Counted from the first letter of the stretch, positions 1 through 10,138 are shown. The stretch is 64,000 nt of DNA from Parasphingorhabdus sp. SCSIO 66989 (GCF_032852305.1 NZ_CP136594.1:1215501-1279500), one strand, 5' to 3'. Program-made: numbers and translations. The notes: a model not told the origin generated them from the sequence alone.

Positions 1-1
1 G

Positions 2-1861
2 ACCTGTGTGCAGATGCTGCGCGAAGTCGGCGTTGTCGGTCGTTTTGTCGAGTTTTACGGCCCCGGCGTTGCGGCACTGTCGCTCGCCGATCGTGCCACC
101 ATCGCCAATATGGCACCTGAATATGGCGCCACTTGCGGCTTCTTCCCGATTGATGACAAGACGCTCGACTATCTGCGCCTCACCGGCCGTGGCGAAGACG
201 AGATCGCCATCACCGAAGCCTATGCCAAGGAGCAGGGTTTCTGGCGCTTCGACGATGCGCCCGAGGCGATCTATACCGCCACACTCGAGCTCGATATGGC
301 CAGCGTTGTGCCGTCGCTTTCCGGCCCGAAACTGCCGCAGCAGCGCGTTTCGATGAAGGATCTCGACGAAGGCTTTAACAATGACATTACCGAAGTGTTC
401 GATTCCTCCGATCCCGACAAGCGCGTCGCGGTTGAGGGCGAGGACTTTGATCTCGGACATGGTGATGTCACCATCGCCGCAATTACCAGCTGCACCAACA
501 CCTCCAACCCCAATGTGCTGATCGCCGCCGGTCTGGTGGCGCGCAAGGCGCGTGAAAAGGGTCTGCAGCGCAAGCCTTGGGTCAAATCTTCGCTGGCACC
601 CGGCTCGCAGGTTGTGACCGATTATCTTGATAAGGCCGGCCTGTCGGATGATCTCGATTATCTCGGCTTCAATCTTGTCGGCTATGGCTGCACTACCTGT
701 ATCGGCAATTCCGGCCCGCTGCCCGCCCCGATTTCCAAAGCGATTAACGACAATGATCTGGTCGCCGCTTCGGTGCTGTCGGGCAATCGTAACTTTGAAG
801 GCCGTGTGTCCCAAGACGTGCGCGCCAACTATCTCGCATCGCCGCCGCTGGTGGTTGCCTATGCGCTCAAAGGCACGGTGCGTGAGGACATGTATGAAAC
901 TCCGCTGGGCACCGGAACCGATGGTGAACCAGTGTTCCTGAAGGACATCTGGCCGTCAAATGACGAAATCACCCTCGCAATGCAGGGCGCGGTCAGCCGC
1001 GAAATGTTTGAGGCGCGCTACGCCAATGTCTATGATGGCGATGACGCATGGCGCGCGATCGACGTCACCGGCTCCGACACCTATCAGTGGCGCGCCGGTT
1101 CCACCTATGTCGCCAACCCGCCTTATTTTGAGGGCATGGAAATGACCCCGGCACCGGTGAGCGATATTAACGACGCCAAGGTGCTGGCGCTGCTCGGCGA
1201 CAGCATCACCACCGACCATATCTCGCCCGCAGGCGCGATCAAGGCGGATAGCCCGGCCGGCGAATATCTCTCCAGCCACCAGGTCGCGCGTCAGGACTTC
1301 AACTCCTACGGCTCACGCCGCGGCAATCATGAAGTGATGATGCGCGGCACTTTCGCCAATATCCGCATCAAGAACCAGATGGCTGACGGCAAGGAAGGCG
1401 GCTACACCAAATATGATGGCGAGATCATGCCGATCTATGACGCCGCAATGCGCCATAAGGACAATGGCACGCCGCTGGTGGTTATCGGTGGTGAGCAGTA
1501 CGGCACCGGCTCCTCACGCGACTGGGCGGCCAAGGGCACCAATCTGCTTGGCGTTAAAGCGGTGATCGTGGAGAGCTATGAGCGTATCCACCGCTCCAAT
1601 CTGGTCGGCATGGGCGTTCTGCCGCTGCAATTTGCCGAAGGCGTGAACCGCAATACGCTTAACCTCAATGGTACAGAGAGCTTCACCATCACAGGCGTTG
1701 CTGATCTGGAACCGCGTCAGACGGTCACCGTCGAAATGACCCGCGCCGATGGCAGCACCGAGACTTTCGAGACGCTGTGCCGCATCGATACCGCCAATGA
1801 GATGGAATATTTCCGCAATGGCGGCATCCTGCATTACGTGCTGCGTAAGCTGGCGGGGTAA
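2..1861 (+). CDS. acnA: Aconitate hydratase A, C-terminal two thirds (5' end outside window)
   Basis: This gene interconverts citrate and isocitrate in the TCA cycle. The reading frame is open at the left edge, so about 270 N-terminal residues of a usual ~890-residue AcnA are missing. The [4Fe-4S] ligand cysteines are visible in SCTNTSNP (about residue 163 of the visible part) and in YGCTTCIGNSGP (about residue 228). The swivel domain begins near GDSITTDHISPAG, and the active-site loop GTGSSRDWAAKGTN lies near residue 500. The stop TAA shares its last base with the ATG of the next gene, so the two are likely translationally coupled. The match to the AcnA/IRP-type family is unambiguous. Confidence 0.97.
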   Translation, partial: TCVQMLREVGVVGRFVEFYGPGVAALSLADRATIANMAPEYGATCGFFPIDDKTLDYLRLTGRGEDEIAITEAYAKEQGFWRFDDAPEAIYTATLELDMASVVPSLSGPKLPQQRVSMKDLDEGFNNDITEVFDSSDPDKRVAVEGEDFDLGHGDVTIAAITSCTNTSNPNVLIAAGLVARKAREKGLQRKPWVKSSLAPGSQVVTDYLDKAGLSDDLDYLGFNLVGYGCTTCIGNSGPLPAPISKAINDNDLVAASVLSGNRNFEGRVSQDVRANYLASPPLVVAYALKGTVREDMYETPLGTGTDGEPVFLKDIWPSNDEITLAMQGAVSREMFEARYANVYDGDDAWRAIDVTGSDTYQWRAGSTYVANPPYFEGMEMTPAPVSDINDAKVLALLGDSITTDHISPAGAIKADSPAGEYLSSHQVARQDFNSYGSRRGNHEVMMRGTFANIRIKNQMADGKEGGYTKYDGEIMPIYDAAMRHKDNGTPLVVIGGEQYGTGSSRDWAAKGTNLLGVKAVIVESYERIHRSNLVGMGVLPLQFAEGVNRNTLNLNGTESFTITGVADLEPRQTVTVEMTRADGSTETFETLCRIDTANEMEYFRNGGILHYVLRKLAG

Positions 1862-2190
1862 TGATCGGCCTAGTCGCAGCTTTATCCGCAGCGCTCGCCG
1901 TCGCCGCCGGTGCCTTTGGCGCACACGGCGCGGCGGGTGAGCAGGAAGCGGAATGGCTGCGTACCGGCGGTTTCTATCAACTGATCCACGCGGTCGCTGC
2001 GCTGGTGCTCATGGGCGTGGCGCGTGGTCCGGCGATTATGTTGCTTGTCGGCGCCGCGATTTTCTCGCTGACGCTATACGCCATGGCCCTCGGCGCGCCG
2101 ACATGGCTCGGCGCGATCACGCCGATTGGCGGCACGCTGATTATCATTGGGTGGCTATGGGCGGCGTGGGTGTATTCGCGTCGCGATTAG
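1861..2190 (+). CDS. DUF423 family small membrane protein
   Basis: This is a 109-residue hydrophobic protein with about four membrane segments. GAFGAHGAA near residue 20 and ITPIGGTLIIIGWLWAA near the C-terminus are the signatures of the DUF423 (YgdD-like) family, whose function is not established. The start codon overlaps the acnA stop by one base, which points to co-expression with aconitase. No enzymatic motif is visible. The family assignment is firm; any function would be a guess. Confidence 0.85.
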   Translation: MIGLVAALSAALAVAAGAFGAHGAAGEQEAEWLRTGGFYQLIHAVAALVLMGVARGPAIMLLVGAAIFSLTLYAMALGAPTWLGAITPIGGTLIIIGWLWAAWVYSRRD

Positions 2191-2221
2191 GCTGAGAGTT
2201 TTCGCTTTTAAACTCGTCGGC

Positions 2222-2425
2222 AACACCCTTCGACTGCCTGCAAGGCAGGCGCTCATGATAAACTCGGCGTTACCGATCCGGGGCGAAGTCTGTTAAATGA
2301 CTCACACAAAGACACAAAGTCATAAAGATACCAAGATAGCGAAACTGGTCGTCTCCTTGTGCCTTAGTGGCTTAGTGTGAAACAAAGCCTTGGCCCCGCC
2401 TGCGCGGGGCCGACGATAGGGAACT
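2222..2425. repeat. Mosaic intergenic repeat, copy A
   Basis: This element fills most of the 285-base gap after the DUF423 gene. Module Y (2226-2265, containing CTGCCTGCAAGGCAGGCG) comes first. Module X follows: CACAAAGACACAAAGTCA at about 2304, then its inverted partner CTTAGTGGCTTAGTGTGAA and AAGCCTTGGCCCCG up to about 2398. Both modules recur at 15.2-15.4 kb, but there Y lies after X in inverted orientation. The remainder of the gap shows no gene. Confidence 0.7.
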
Positions 2426-2475
2426 ATTATTTCACAAGCTGTTGAATTTTCCTGAAAATCAGAACGGACAAACAC

Positions 2476-4488
2476 CTAATCAACCGGATAAGGGCTAACC
2501 TCCGGCCCGTCCAAGGTTCGCTCCTTGCGGCCATAGCGCTGCGGCGTGTAGTTTAGCCGTCCGGTCTCGCGTATCCGGCCACCTTTGAGTTCACCCTCGA
2601 CCAGCTCATAGCCCATCAGTGCGAAAATGCGGTCGCCCATGAAGATCGGGCGGGCATTGCCATACCAGTCGACACAGCTTGCCTGACAGCCATCATCGAC
2701 CCATTTACCGGGGTCTGCATTGAGCTCGCCCGCTAGCGAGAATTGGCGGTTGTCCCGGCGCAGGAACAGCATGGCCGCCGATGACCCGAGTTGCTGCTGG
2801 AAGCGGCGTTCGACCTGACGCGCAATTGGCAGGCCCAAAGTCCCCGAAGCGCCATCGCGCGATCCTCTGTCTGGGCGGAAGAAATAGGCATGGCTGCGTG
2901 ACTCGCCCTGTCCGGCGGCAGGCATGGTGAAGACGTTGGTGATACGCGGCATTTCCCCGTGCAGCGTAACCGCGCTGAACCCCAGGGTATTCTCTTCACC
3001 GCTGCCGATAATCACCGCGTCGCTGCCCAGCTTCTCAATCCGCTCGACACCATGTTTCACCGGGATAGGCACCGCATCGCCGCCGCTTAATGACGCGGCA
3101 TAGGCGGTGGGCTTGGTCTCACTGCCATAGCCGCGCTGGCGGCCATGGCCATAGACGATATGGTTGCCGACAAAGCGGTTTTCCATCTCCCAATAAGACC
3201 CTTCGGCATCGCTCAACGCGCGGTAATGATCGGCGGCGATGCTGTCCGAGCCATCGCCCAGCGCATCCAGCGGTAGCTGGATCAGGCTGACAATACCGCC
3301 CGATCCGCGCGAAATTTCGATTGCGGGATCGGTGCTCTCGCCGGTAACCAGCACATTGATGCGCTGCTTGTCCGGCTCTTCAAGGAAAGAGAACTGGTTG
3401 ATCGGCATTCCCATCGCCCGGATCGCCTGTGGCCGCGAGCCATCAAGCGGCAGGCGATAGAGATGGGCGTTGGTTTTGGCCTTGTCGCCGCTCTTTTGTT
3501 CGCGGCGGCTATTGTCCACCATCCAGAGATAGACCGCATCGCCTGAGACATAGAATTCGCGCGACCATCCGGCGATAACTGCGGTGGCATCGCAATCAAA
3601 ATCATCGCTGGCGACATCACAGCGGGTGACGCTGTGCAGGGTGGAGACATTATCATCGGGGTCATCGAACAGATCCCCGGCGATAAACACCTGTTTCGGC
3701 CCGGCGATGCGGCTAAAGGCGCGCTCGCCATTGTCACCATTCCAGCGGCGCACGCCGGGCAGGGCATCAAGCGGCTGCTCGCCATAATAGAGATTGAGCG
3801 GCGAGTAGAAAATCAGCTCGGTGCCGATCAGGCGTGAGGCGTAGTTTTCCGCTGAATAATAGTCATTGGAGCGCAGATGATAGGCGTCTTCATAGCTCAG
3901 CTTGCCTTCATCGCTCAGCGTAAAGCGGGTAATCTCGGTGCCGCCCCGGGCATAGCTATAGCCGATCACAATCACCCGGTTGCCGGAAATCAGCATTTCA
4001 TCATACCAGGAACCGCGGCCATTGGCATCGGGCGGGAAGGCATCGATATGGTCAATTGCGCGCATGTCGCCATTGGCGGTGGAGATGGTGAACACCCGCC
4101 CGCGGCGCAGCACGACCATGATATCGCCCTTGCGTTTTACGATACCGCCTTCGTCTACGCCTGCGGTCTGGTTATTGGTGATGCTGTCTTCTTCGGGGGC
4201 AGGGGTGGCGGGTTCGGGCACAGCTTCAGCCATGGCCAATTCTGGCTCACCACCGTCATACTCCCCCCATTGGTCCTTCGCCTTTTGCCGTTGCTTCTTC
4301 AGAAAGTCAGTCAGCTCCTTTTCCGACTCAAAAGCGCGCAGGCCATCATTGGAGGCAGAGGCAACGGGCTCTGCCTGCCCGGTACACGCCATGAGCAGCA
4401 TCAATGCTCCGCCTATGGCCAACGCAATGGGCCTCTTATTGCTATAAATACCAGTGCTGAAAGTGAGAGATTCTGACGTTTCACGCAT
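2476..4488 (-). CDS. Secreted beta-propeller lipoprotein (COG4880/Beta_propel family)
   Basis: This 670-residue protein carries an N-terminal lipoprotein signal; the lipobox LLMAC ends near residue 35. A charged linker (to about residue 85) precedes the conserved TNNQTAGVDEGGIVKRKGD block, which marks the C-terminal beta-propeller family distantly related to WD40 repeats. The repeat-rich remainder probably forms the propeller, located in the periplasm or on the outer membrane. The start has a strong GGGGAGGA ribosome site. It is divergent from the DUF389 gene. The family has no assigned biochemical function; scaffold or peptidase-partner roles would be speculation. Confidence 0.8.
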   Translation of the reverse strand: MRETSESLTFSTGIYSNKRPIALAIGGALMLLMACTGQAEPVASASNDGLRAFESEKELTDFLKKQRQKAKDQWGEYDGGEPELAMAEAVPEPATPAPEEDSITNNQTAGVDEGGIVKRKGDIMVVLRRGRVFTISTANGDMRAIDHIDAFPPDANGRGSWYDEMLISGNRVIVIGYSYARGGTEITRFTLSDEGKLSYEDAYHLRSNDYYSAENYASRLIGTELIFYSPLNLYYGEQPLDALPGVRRWNGDNGERAFSRIAGPKQVFIAGDLFDDPDDNVSTLHSVTRCDVASDDFDCDATAVIAGWSREFYVSGDAVYLWMVDNSRREQKSGDKAKTNAHLYRLPLDGSRPQAIRAMGMPINQFSFLEEPDKQRINVLVTGESTDPAIEISRGSGGIVSLIQLPLDALGDGSDSIAADHYRALSDAEGSYWEMENRFVGNHIVYGHGRQRGYGSETKPTAYAASLSGGDAVPIPVKHGVERIEKLGSDAVIIGSGEENTLGFSAVTLHGEMPRITNVFTMPAAGQGESRSHAYFFRPDRGSRDGASGTLGLPIARQVERRFQQQLGSSAAMLFLRRDNRQFSLAGELNADPGKWVDDGCQASCVDWYGNARPIFMGDRIFALMGYELVEGELKGGRIRETGRLNYTPQRYGRKERTLDGPEVSPYPVD

Positions 4489-4662
4489 TTACGTTTCCTC
4501 CCCAAGAAAGCCATAAATTACAATATTGTGCATGCTTGTTACGGCAATCACTGGCCTTCGCTTGGGCGCTGGTCTATTCTTGCCGCATGAAGCGCATTTC
4601 TGTTCCTCAGCGATCCGCAATTTGCGATGAATACAGGCTGAAGCCCGGCCAGAGGCTGGTCC

Positions 4663-6249
4663 ATGGCTGAGCAAGATCTGCAAGTCCCTTCGTCAGAGCC
4701 AACCCGGTCAGCGGTCAAACCAGCCGAGAACGAGGACAAATCGCCCGAGGCGCTGCGCGAGGCCTGGCATTGGCTGTTGCACTGGTGGAAAGACGTTGTT
4801 GATGAGGTCGATCATATCGGCGTGATCAACAAGGTGCAGGGCGAATCCGGCCTGACCGCGCGCTATGTATTTATGACCTGCATGTCGGCGGGTATCGCTA
4901 TTCTCGGCCTGTTGCTGTCTTCACCTGCAGTGGTCATTGGCGCGATGCTGTTGTCGCCACTTATGAGCCCGATTATCGGCGCAGGGTTTGCGCTGGCGAT
5001 TGGCGATGTGCGCTGGCTGCGTGAATGTTGCTGGGCGCTTGCGGTGGGGATACTCGTCTCGATCGGTTTTTGCGCGCTGATCGTTTTGGCCAGCCCGCTG
5101 GACACCGTGACTGACGAAATCGCGGCGCGTACCCGGCCCAATTTGTTTGATCTGGGGGTTGCCTTTTTCTCGGCGCTTGCCGGGGCCTATGCCATGATCA
5201 AGGGGCGTGAAGGCACGATTGTCGGCGTTGCCATCGCTACCGCTTTGATGCCGCCACTCGCGGTGGTCGGCTTTGGTGCGGCGACCGCCAATGGCGTAGT
5301 GCTTGGCGGCTCGCTGCTGCTGTTTTTCACCAACCTGATGACGATTGCGCTGACAGCGGCGATTATTGCCCGGCTCTACGGTTTTCGCTCGTCGCTATCG
5401 TCGCAACAGACGCTGTGGCAGTCGATACTGGTGGTCGGCGTGTTTCTGGCGCTGGCGGTGCCTTTGGCGATTTCGCTGCAGCGCATTGCCTGGGAAGCCA
5501 ATGCCTATCGCCGCGCCAATGCTGTGGTTGCGGACCAATTTGGGGACAAGGCACGGGTGAGCCAATTGGACCTGGATTTTCTGAGCGATCCAACCCGGAT
5601 CAATGCGACGGTCCTCACGCCCGATCTGCAACCGGATGTCAGCGAGCGTGTGCAGCGCTTGTTGGTGAATGAGCTCAACCAGCCTTTTGAGGTGATCATC
5701 AACCAATATCGTGTCGGCGTCGCCGATAGCGATGTGGAAGCCGCCGAATTGGCAGCGGCCCGCCTGCAGGCGCAAAATATTGAGGAGGACAGGCGCGTTT
5801 CCGGCCTTGTTACCTCGATGGCGATGGTCGCCGGGGTGCCGCCGGAGAATGTTGTCGTTGATCGCACCGCCAAACGCGCCATGGTTAAGGCCAAGCCATT
5901 GCCCGGAGCGGGCTTGGGCAGCTATTATGTGCTGGAGCAGCGGCTGGCCGAGATGAAGCCCGACTGGACCGTGATTATCGAGCCCCCGGCAACCGCTTTG
6001 CCTGAGCTGGAGCTTATGAAAGATGACCCGTTGCTGCCTGATAAGGCAGACTATCAGCTGGCGCTATGGGCGATCCGTCGCATTGACGCGCCGGTGGCTG
6101 TGTCAGGCGATGGCCTGGCCGGTCGCGCTTTGGTCAAACGGCTGGAGGACGCCGGAGTGACCGCGCGTTATGCTGGACAGGGTAATGCGACGCGCGGTCG
6201 GCTAAGGCTTGAATGGCTTGCCCCGGATGCCTTGGCGGACGGCGATTAA
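4663..6249 (+). CDS. DUF389 family membrane protein
   Basis: This 528-residue protein has a cytoplasmic N-terminus of about 65 residues and then roughly six membrane segments (about residues 68-270). These contain SSPAVVIGAMLLSPLMSPI, the hallmark of the DUF389/TIGR00341 hydrophobic domain. About 255 mostly soluble residues follow, rich in alternating hydrophobic and charged positions and with a conspicuous RLQAQNIEEDRRVSG segment. Its role is unknown. The ATG at 4663 is preceded by AGAGG. The last codons overlap the convergent TetR gene by four bases. Confidence 0.85.
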   Translation: MAEQDLQVPSSEPTRSAVKPAENEDKSPEALREAWHWLLHWWKDVVDEVDHIGVINKVQGESGLTARYVFMTCMSAGIAILGLLLSSPAVVIGAMLLSPLMSPIIGAGFALAIGDVRWLRECCWALAVGILVSIGFCALIVLASPLDTVTDEIAARTRPNLFDLGVAFFSALAGAYAMIKGREGTIVGVAIATALMPPLAVVGFGAATANGVVLGGSLLLFFTNLMTIALTAAIIARLYGFRSSLSSQQTLWQSILVVGVFLALAVPLAISLQRIAWEANAYRRANAVVADQFGDKARVSQLDLDFLSDPTRINATVLTPDLQPDVSERVQRLLVNELNQPFEVIINQYRVGVADSDVEAAELAAARLQAQNIEEDRRVSGLVTSMAMVAGVPPENVVVDRTAKRAMVKAKPLPGAGLGSYYVLEQRLAEMKPDWTVIIEPPATALPELELMKDDPLLPDKADYQLALWAIRRIDAPVAVSGDGLAGRALVKRLEDAGVTARYAGQGNATRGRLRLEWLAPDALADGD

Positions 6250-6887
6250 GACGCGATCCGCAAATCGGGTGCAACGTCCAGTTTTACCGGAGACTTGCCT
6301 TTCAGTCCGATGAAAATCGTATCCAGAACGATGCGCAGATTATCGTCAGTAGAGGTCGGCCACATATTCATCATGATATCGGGGTTGCAGAAGGGCTGCA
6401 CCATCAGATTGATCAGCGACACGGTATGGTCAATTTCCATGTCCTCAAAATGGCCCTCTGCCATTGCTTCGGCGACGATCACCGCAAGATAATGATCGGC
6501 CAGATCAATATAGCCGCGAACGACTTCAAAATGCTGATGGCCGATTTCCATATAGCTTTCGAACAGCTTGGGATCATCCTCAAAACGCGCACGTTTGATC
6601 GCCAAGCGGTTTGCGAAAAAGGCAAACATCTTCTCTTTGGCGGGCAGCTCGGAGGCGATAGTCTCCTCCATCAGCGTGTTCAGCTCTTCAAACCAGCGAC
6701 CGGCCATCGCCTCATAAAAGGCCTCTTTCGATTCAAAATAGCGATAGAGGTTCGACTGCGACATGCCGCAGGCTGTGGCAATTTCGGATACGCTGAAGTC
6801 AACTGCACCGCGCTGGCGGATAAGCTCTTCGGCGGTTTCCATGATGCTGTTGCGGATTTCATCCGCATCTAGCTGTGGACGTGGCAT
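6246..6887 (-). CDS. TetR/AcrR family transcriptional regulator
   Basis: This is a 213-residue regulator. The N-terminal DNA-binding domain holds the helix-turn-helix SVSEIATACGMSQSNLYRYF at about residues 31-50, and the helical remainder is the ligand-binding and dimer domain. The C-terminal half (FGLKGKSPVKL end) does not identify a ligand. The gene is convergent with DUF389 and overlaps its end by four bases. Upstream (6888-7106) there is an AT-rich stretch around 7000-7060 that could hold its promoter, but no clear operator is seen. The target genes are unknown. Confidence 0.9.
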   Translation of the reverse strand: MPRPQLDADEIRNSIMETAEELIRQRGAVDFSVSEIATACGMSQSNLYRYFESKEAFYEAMAGRWFEELNTLMEETIASELPAKEKMFAFFANRLAIKRARFEDDPKLFESYMEIGHQHFEVVRGYIDLADHYLAVIVAEAMAEGHFEDMEIDHTVSLINLMVQPFCNPDIMMNMWPTSTDDNLRIVLDTIFIGLKGKSPVKLDVAPDLRIAS

Positions 6888-7106
6888 TTCTATACTCCCT
6901 TGGCGCTAGGCTGTTCGCGCATTCCCCTCACGATCAGCATCGCGCGCTATGCCCCCTTCAGGAACAAATCCGACAGGCATTGGGCCTGACGGCGCTTATG
7001 CGTTATATATAATTAGCACGGTAATATGATAAATGAAGAAATTTATCAATTATCATTTTTGCAACAGGGTATGCACATTTGTGCAACTGCGAAGAGATTG
7101 CTGCTC

Positions 7107-7892
7107 TTAGGCCGAGGTTTTGCCGGTCTCCGGCTTCTGCTCATGCGCGATAATCGCTTCTTTCTGCCATTCCGGAAGCGGCAAGTCTTCGCTGCCTTCG
7201 ACGCGGATATGGACCACGGCGAGGCCATGATCCTCATGCGTATGGCGCAATCGTTTCTCATCAGCGGTATCGACCGGCACGATCGCCAGGCGGCGATTGA
7301 TGCGTGAGCGATAATGCATCCGCGCGGTGTTTTCCTGGCCGATAAAGCAGCCCTTGTCATAGGCGACGCCGTTCAGCTCCTCGGCATTGCATTCGAGCCA
7401 TAGCGTCTTGTCATCGCCAAGTTCGGTGCGGCCCTCGGTTACGCCGAGGGACAGGCGATGGGCATGCCATGCGGCATCTGCCGTCTGGTCCACATTCTCT
7501 CCTGCAGGCGCCAGCCAGCGCCAGCCCAATTCGGCCATGCGCGGGTCAGCCACCGCGCCGTCTCGCGGCTCCAGGCTCCAATGCACATTGCGGTCATCAT
7601 CGGGTTCGATGGTAATGTCCCGACGCAGGCGGTAGATGGTGAGACGACGGATCAGATCATCGCGCGCCTCAACCTCGCAATCAATCAGCACATCATCGCC
7701 ATCAGCCCAAAGGATGAAATCAAACAGCGCTTTGCCCTGTGCGGTCAAAAGACCCGACCATAAGGGATTATCAGGGCCCAGCTTTGAGACATCCTGTGTC
7801 ACCAGCCCCTGAAGAAAATCTACCACATTATCATCCTCGCCCTGAGCGGTAAGGCGGATAAGTGCGCGGTCAGAGAGATAAGTTGCGGTCAT
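7107..7892 (-). CDS. ygfZ: YgfZ/GcvT-domain folate-binding protein (Fe-S cluster repair factor)
   Basis: This protein has 261 residues when started at the ATG at 7892; an upstream TTG at 7922 would add ten unlikely residues. It has the folate-binding GcvT-like fold of YgfZ, which supports assembly or repair of certain Fe-S enzymes. The diagnostic motif KGCFIGQE with its cysteine is near residue 190. The early [20 protein letters not shown] block and the later [13 protein letters not shown] block match the family. It is divergently arranged with pyrC across a gap of about 70 bases. Confidence 0.9.
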   Translation of the reverse strand: MTATYLSDRALIRLTAQGEDDNVVDFLQGLVTQDVSKLGPDNPLWSGLLTAQGKALFDFILWADGDDVLIDCEVEARDDLIRRLTIYRLRRDITIEPDDDRNVHWSLEPRDGAVADPRMAELGWRWLAPAGENVDQTADAAWHAHRLSLGVTEGRTELGDDKTLWLECNAEELNGVAYDKGCFIGQENTARMHYRSRINRRLAIVPVDTADEKRLRHTHEDHGLAVVHIRVEGSEDLPLPEWQKEAIIAHEQKPETGKTSA

Positions 7893-7964
7893 GTATCGAT
7901 AGGTAATTCTTATGAGCGTCAATGCAAGTTGACTTTCGCTTGGGGCATGTCAATTCATATCGCC

Positions 7965-9002
7965 ATGACCGAGACATTGACGATTACCCGCCCCGATGAC
8001 TGGCATGTGCACCTGCGCGATGGCGAGATGTTGCAAGCCGTTGCCCGCTATACCGCGCGCCAATTTACCCGTGCGATTGTGATGCCCAATCTGACCCCGC
8101 CGGTGACCACCAGTGCCATGGCAGCCGCCTATCGCGAGCGGATATTGGCGGCGCTTGATGAGGGGCAGGATTTCACCCCGCTGATGACCTGTTACCTCAC
8201 CGATAATGCCGATCCCGATGATATGGCACATGGCTTTGAGGCAGGCATTTACACCGCAGCCAAGTTGTATCCCGCCGGAGCCACCACCAATTCAGATTCA
8301 GGCGTCACCGATGTCGCCAATATCAAGGGCGCATTGGCGCGAATGGCAGATATCGGCATGCCGCTGCTGGTACATGGTGAGGTCACCGATGCCGAGATCG
8401 ACATATTCGACCGCGAGAAGGTGTTTATCGAACGCATCTTGCAGCCGCTGATTGAGGAACTGCCGCATCTGAGAGTCGTGTTTGAGCATATCACCACCGA
8501 AAATGCGGTGGGATTTGTCAAAAGCGCCGGCCCCAATGTCGCCGCGACCATTACCGCGCACCATCTGCATATCAACCGCAACGCCATGTTTGAGGGCGGG
8601 ATCAGGCCACATGCCTATTGCCTGCCTATCGCCAAGCGCGAACATCATCGCCAAGCCTTGCGCAAGGCGGCGACTTCGGGCTCGCCCAAATTCTTCCTCG
8701 GTACCGATAGCGCGCCGCATGAGGTGGAAGCCAAGGAGTCGGCCTGTGGCTGCGCCGGTATCTTCAGCGCGCCGCATGCACTGGAAAGCTATTTGAAGGT
8801 GTTTGAGGAAGAAGACGCAATCGACAAATTTGAAGGCTTTGCTTCTTTCCATGGCCCTGATTTTTATCGCCTGCCACGCAACAGCGACACCATAACCCTG
8901 ACGCGAAAGCCCAATCAGGTTGTCGAAGGGCTAGCGGCCGCAGGCACGGTGGTGGTGCCCTTCCATGCCGGTGACACGATAAACTGGGAATTTGCGGCGT
9001 AA
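7965..9002 (+). CDS. pyrC: Dihydroorotase, class II (monofunctional)
   Basis: This enzyme cyclises N-carbamoyl-aspartate to dihydroorotate in pyrimidine synthesis. It has 345 residues from the chosen ATG; an ATG at 7947 would add six residues, and neither has a strong ribosome site. Metal-binding DWHVHLRDG lies near residue 11, the carboxylated lysine is in [12 protein letters not shown], histidines lie in VHGEV and FEHITT, and the catalytic aspartate is in GTDSAPH. Length and motifs fit the E. coli PyrC type rather than the long class I type. The stop is five bases from a palindromic repeat that may end transcription. Confidence 0.96.
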   Translation: MTETLTITRPDDWHVHLRDGEMLQAVARYTARQFTRAIVMPNLTPPVTTSAMAAAYRERILAALDEGQDFTPLMTCYLTDNADPDDMAHGFEAGIYTAAKLYPAGATTNSDSGVTDVANIKGALARMADIGMPLLVHGEVTDAEIDIFDREKVFIERILQPLIEELPHLRVVFEHITTENAVGFVKSAGPNVAATITAHHLHINRNAMFEGGIRPHAYCLPIAKREHHRQALRKAATSGSPKFFLGTDSAPHEVEAKESACGCAGIFSAPHALESYLKVFEEEDAIDKFEGFASFHGPDFYRLPRNSDTITLTRKPNQVVEGLAAAGTVVVPFHAGDTINWEFAA

Positions 9003-9006
9003 TTAA

Positions 9007-9129
9007 TCCTCCCCATTAATGGGGAGGGGGACCGCGAAGCGGTGGAGGGGGCGTGCCGCTAGCACAGCGCAAGTGGTAATCCCCCTCCGTCAGCGCTACG
9101 CGCTGCCACCTCCCCGTAAACGGGGAGGA
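9007..9129. repeat. CCTCCCC-type palindromic repeat, copy 1
   Basis: This imperfect palindrome fills the space between the convergent genes pyrC and rarD. Each arm is itself a hairpin (TCCTCCCCATTAATGGGGAG on the left, TCCCCGTAAACGGGGA on the right). The right-hand 50 bases (about 9079-9129) are identical to those of the copy at 19911-20036. Its location suggests that it can act as a bidirectional terminator. Confidence 0.85.
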
Positions 9130-9136
9130 AATAATG

Positions 9137-10084
9137 CTAAGCCTTCGCCGTACTCGATTTGCGTGCTGAAACCAGCGCATCACCGGAATATAGGACTAGC
9201 GCCGCCCAGATCAGACCGAAGCAGATCATATGCGATACGGTCAGCGGCTCATTATAAAGAAAGACACCGAGCAGAAACTGAATGGTTGGACCGATGTATT
9301 GGACGAAGCCCAGTGTCGCCAGCGACAATCGCTTTGCCGCCGAAGCGAAGAACAGCAACGGTGTCGCGGTAATCGCACCGCCCAGGATCAGATAGATATC
9401 GGTACGCAGCGAATAGCCGAGGCCCGGGCTGGCATCGTAGAGAAAGGCCCATCCGGCAAAGGCCGCGGCAATCGGAAAGAGCAGGGTGGTTTCTGCGGTC
9501 AGGCCGGGGACAGATTTGACCGGTGCGACTTTGCGCACCATGCCATACAGGCCAAAACTTGCTGCCAAGGCCAGGCTGATCCAGATTGTCGCCAGTGTCT
9601 CTATCGCCAATACCGCGACGCCTGCTGCCGCCATCGCCACCGCAAGCCATTGCACTGGTTTTAGCCGCTCGGAGAGGAAGAAATAGCCCAGCACCACATT
9701 GAGCAGCGGGTTGAGATAATAGCCAAGGCTCGCCGCCAAAATCTGGTTCTGGTAAATCGCCCAAATATAGATCAGCCAGTTGGTCGCGATCAGCGCGGAA
9801 CTGATCAGCATCAGCCGCAGCGTCTTGCTATCACGCATCACGCCGAAGAATTCGCCGAGACGCTTGCGCTGCCACAATATCACCAACAGCAATGGCACTG
9901 ACCAGACTATGCGGTGCGCCACCACTTCCAGCGCGGATATCTCCACCAACTGTTTGAAAAACAGCGGCATGAAGCCCCAGATAGTATAGGCGCACAGCGC
10001 ATGGATCAGCCCGGTACGTGCCGGATTGTCCTCGGTCTCAACTACCGTCTGAATAGGGAGGTCGCCGCGCGCCATAAGCGCCAT
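9137..10084 (-). CDS. rarD: RarD-type EamA family transporter
   Basis: This 315-residue protein has about ten membrane segments in the drug/metabolite transporter superfamily. The N-terminal ALCAYTIWGFMPLFFKQL and central GYYLNPLLNVVLGYFFLSER are characteristic of RarD. E. coli RarD was linked to chloramphenicol sensitivity, but its substrate is not settled. An alternative start nine bases downstream (9 codons into the same N-terminus is not required) gives MARGDLP. The gene ends eight bases from the palindromic repeat it shares with pyrC. Confidence 0.9.
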   Translation of the reverse strand: MALMARGDLPIQTVVETEDNPARTGLIHALCAYTIWGFMPLFFKQLVEISALEVVAHRIVWSVPLLLVILWQRKRLGEFFGVMRDSKTLRLMLISSALIATNWLIYIWAIYQNQILAASLGYYLNPLLNVVLGYFFLSERLKPVQWLAVAMAAAGVAVLAIETLATIWISLALAASFGLYGMVRKVAPVKSVPGLTAETTLLFPIAAAFAGWAFLYDASPGLGYSLRTDIYLILGGAITATPLLFFASAAKRLSLATLGFVQYIGPTIQFLLGVFLYNEPLTVSHMICFGLIWAALVLYSGDALVSARKSSTAKA

Positions 10085-10138
10085 CTAGGCGCTGCTGTTC
10101 GCTATTGCACGGCAATAATCGCGACATTTGAAAATCGG

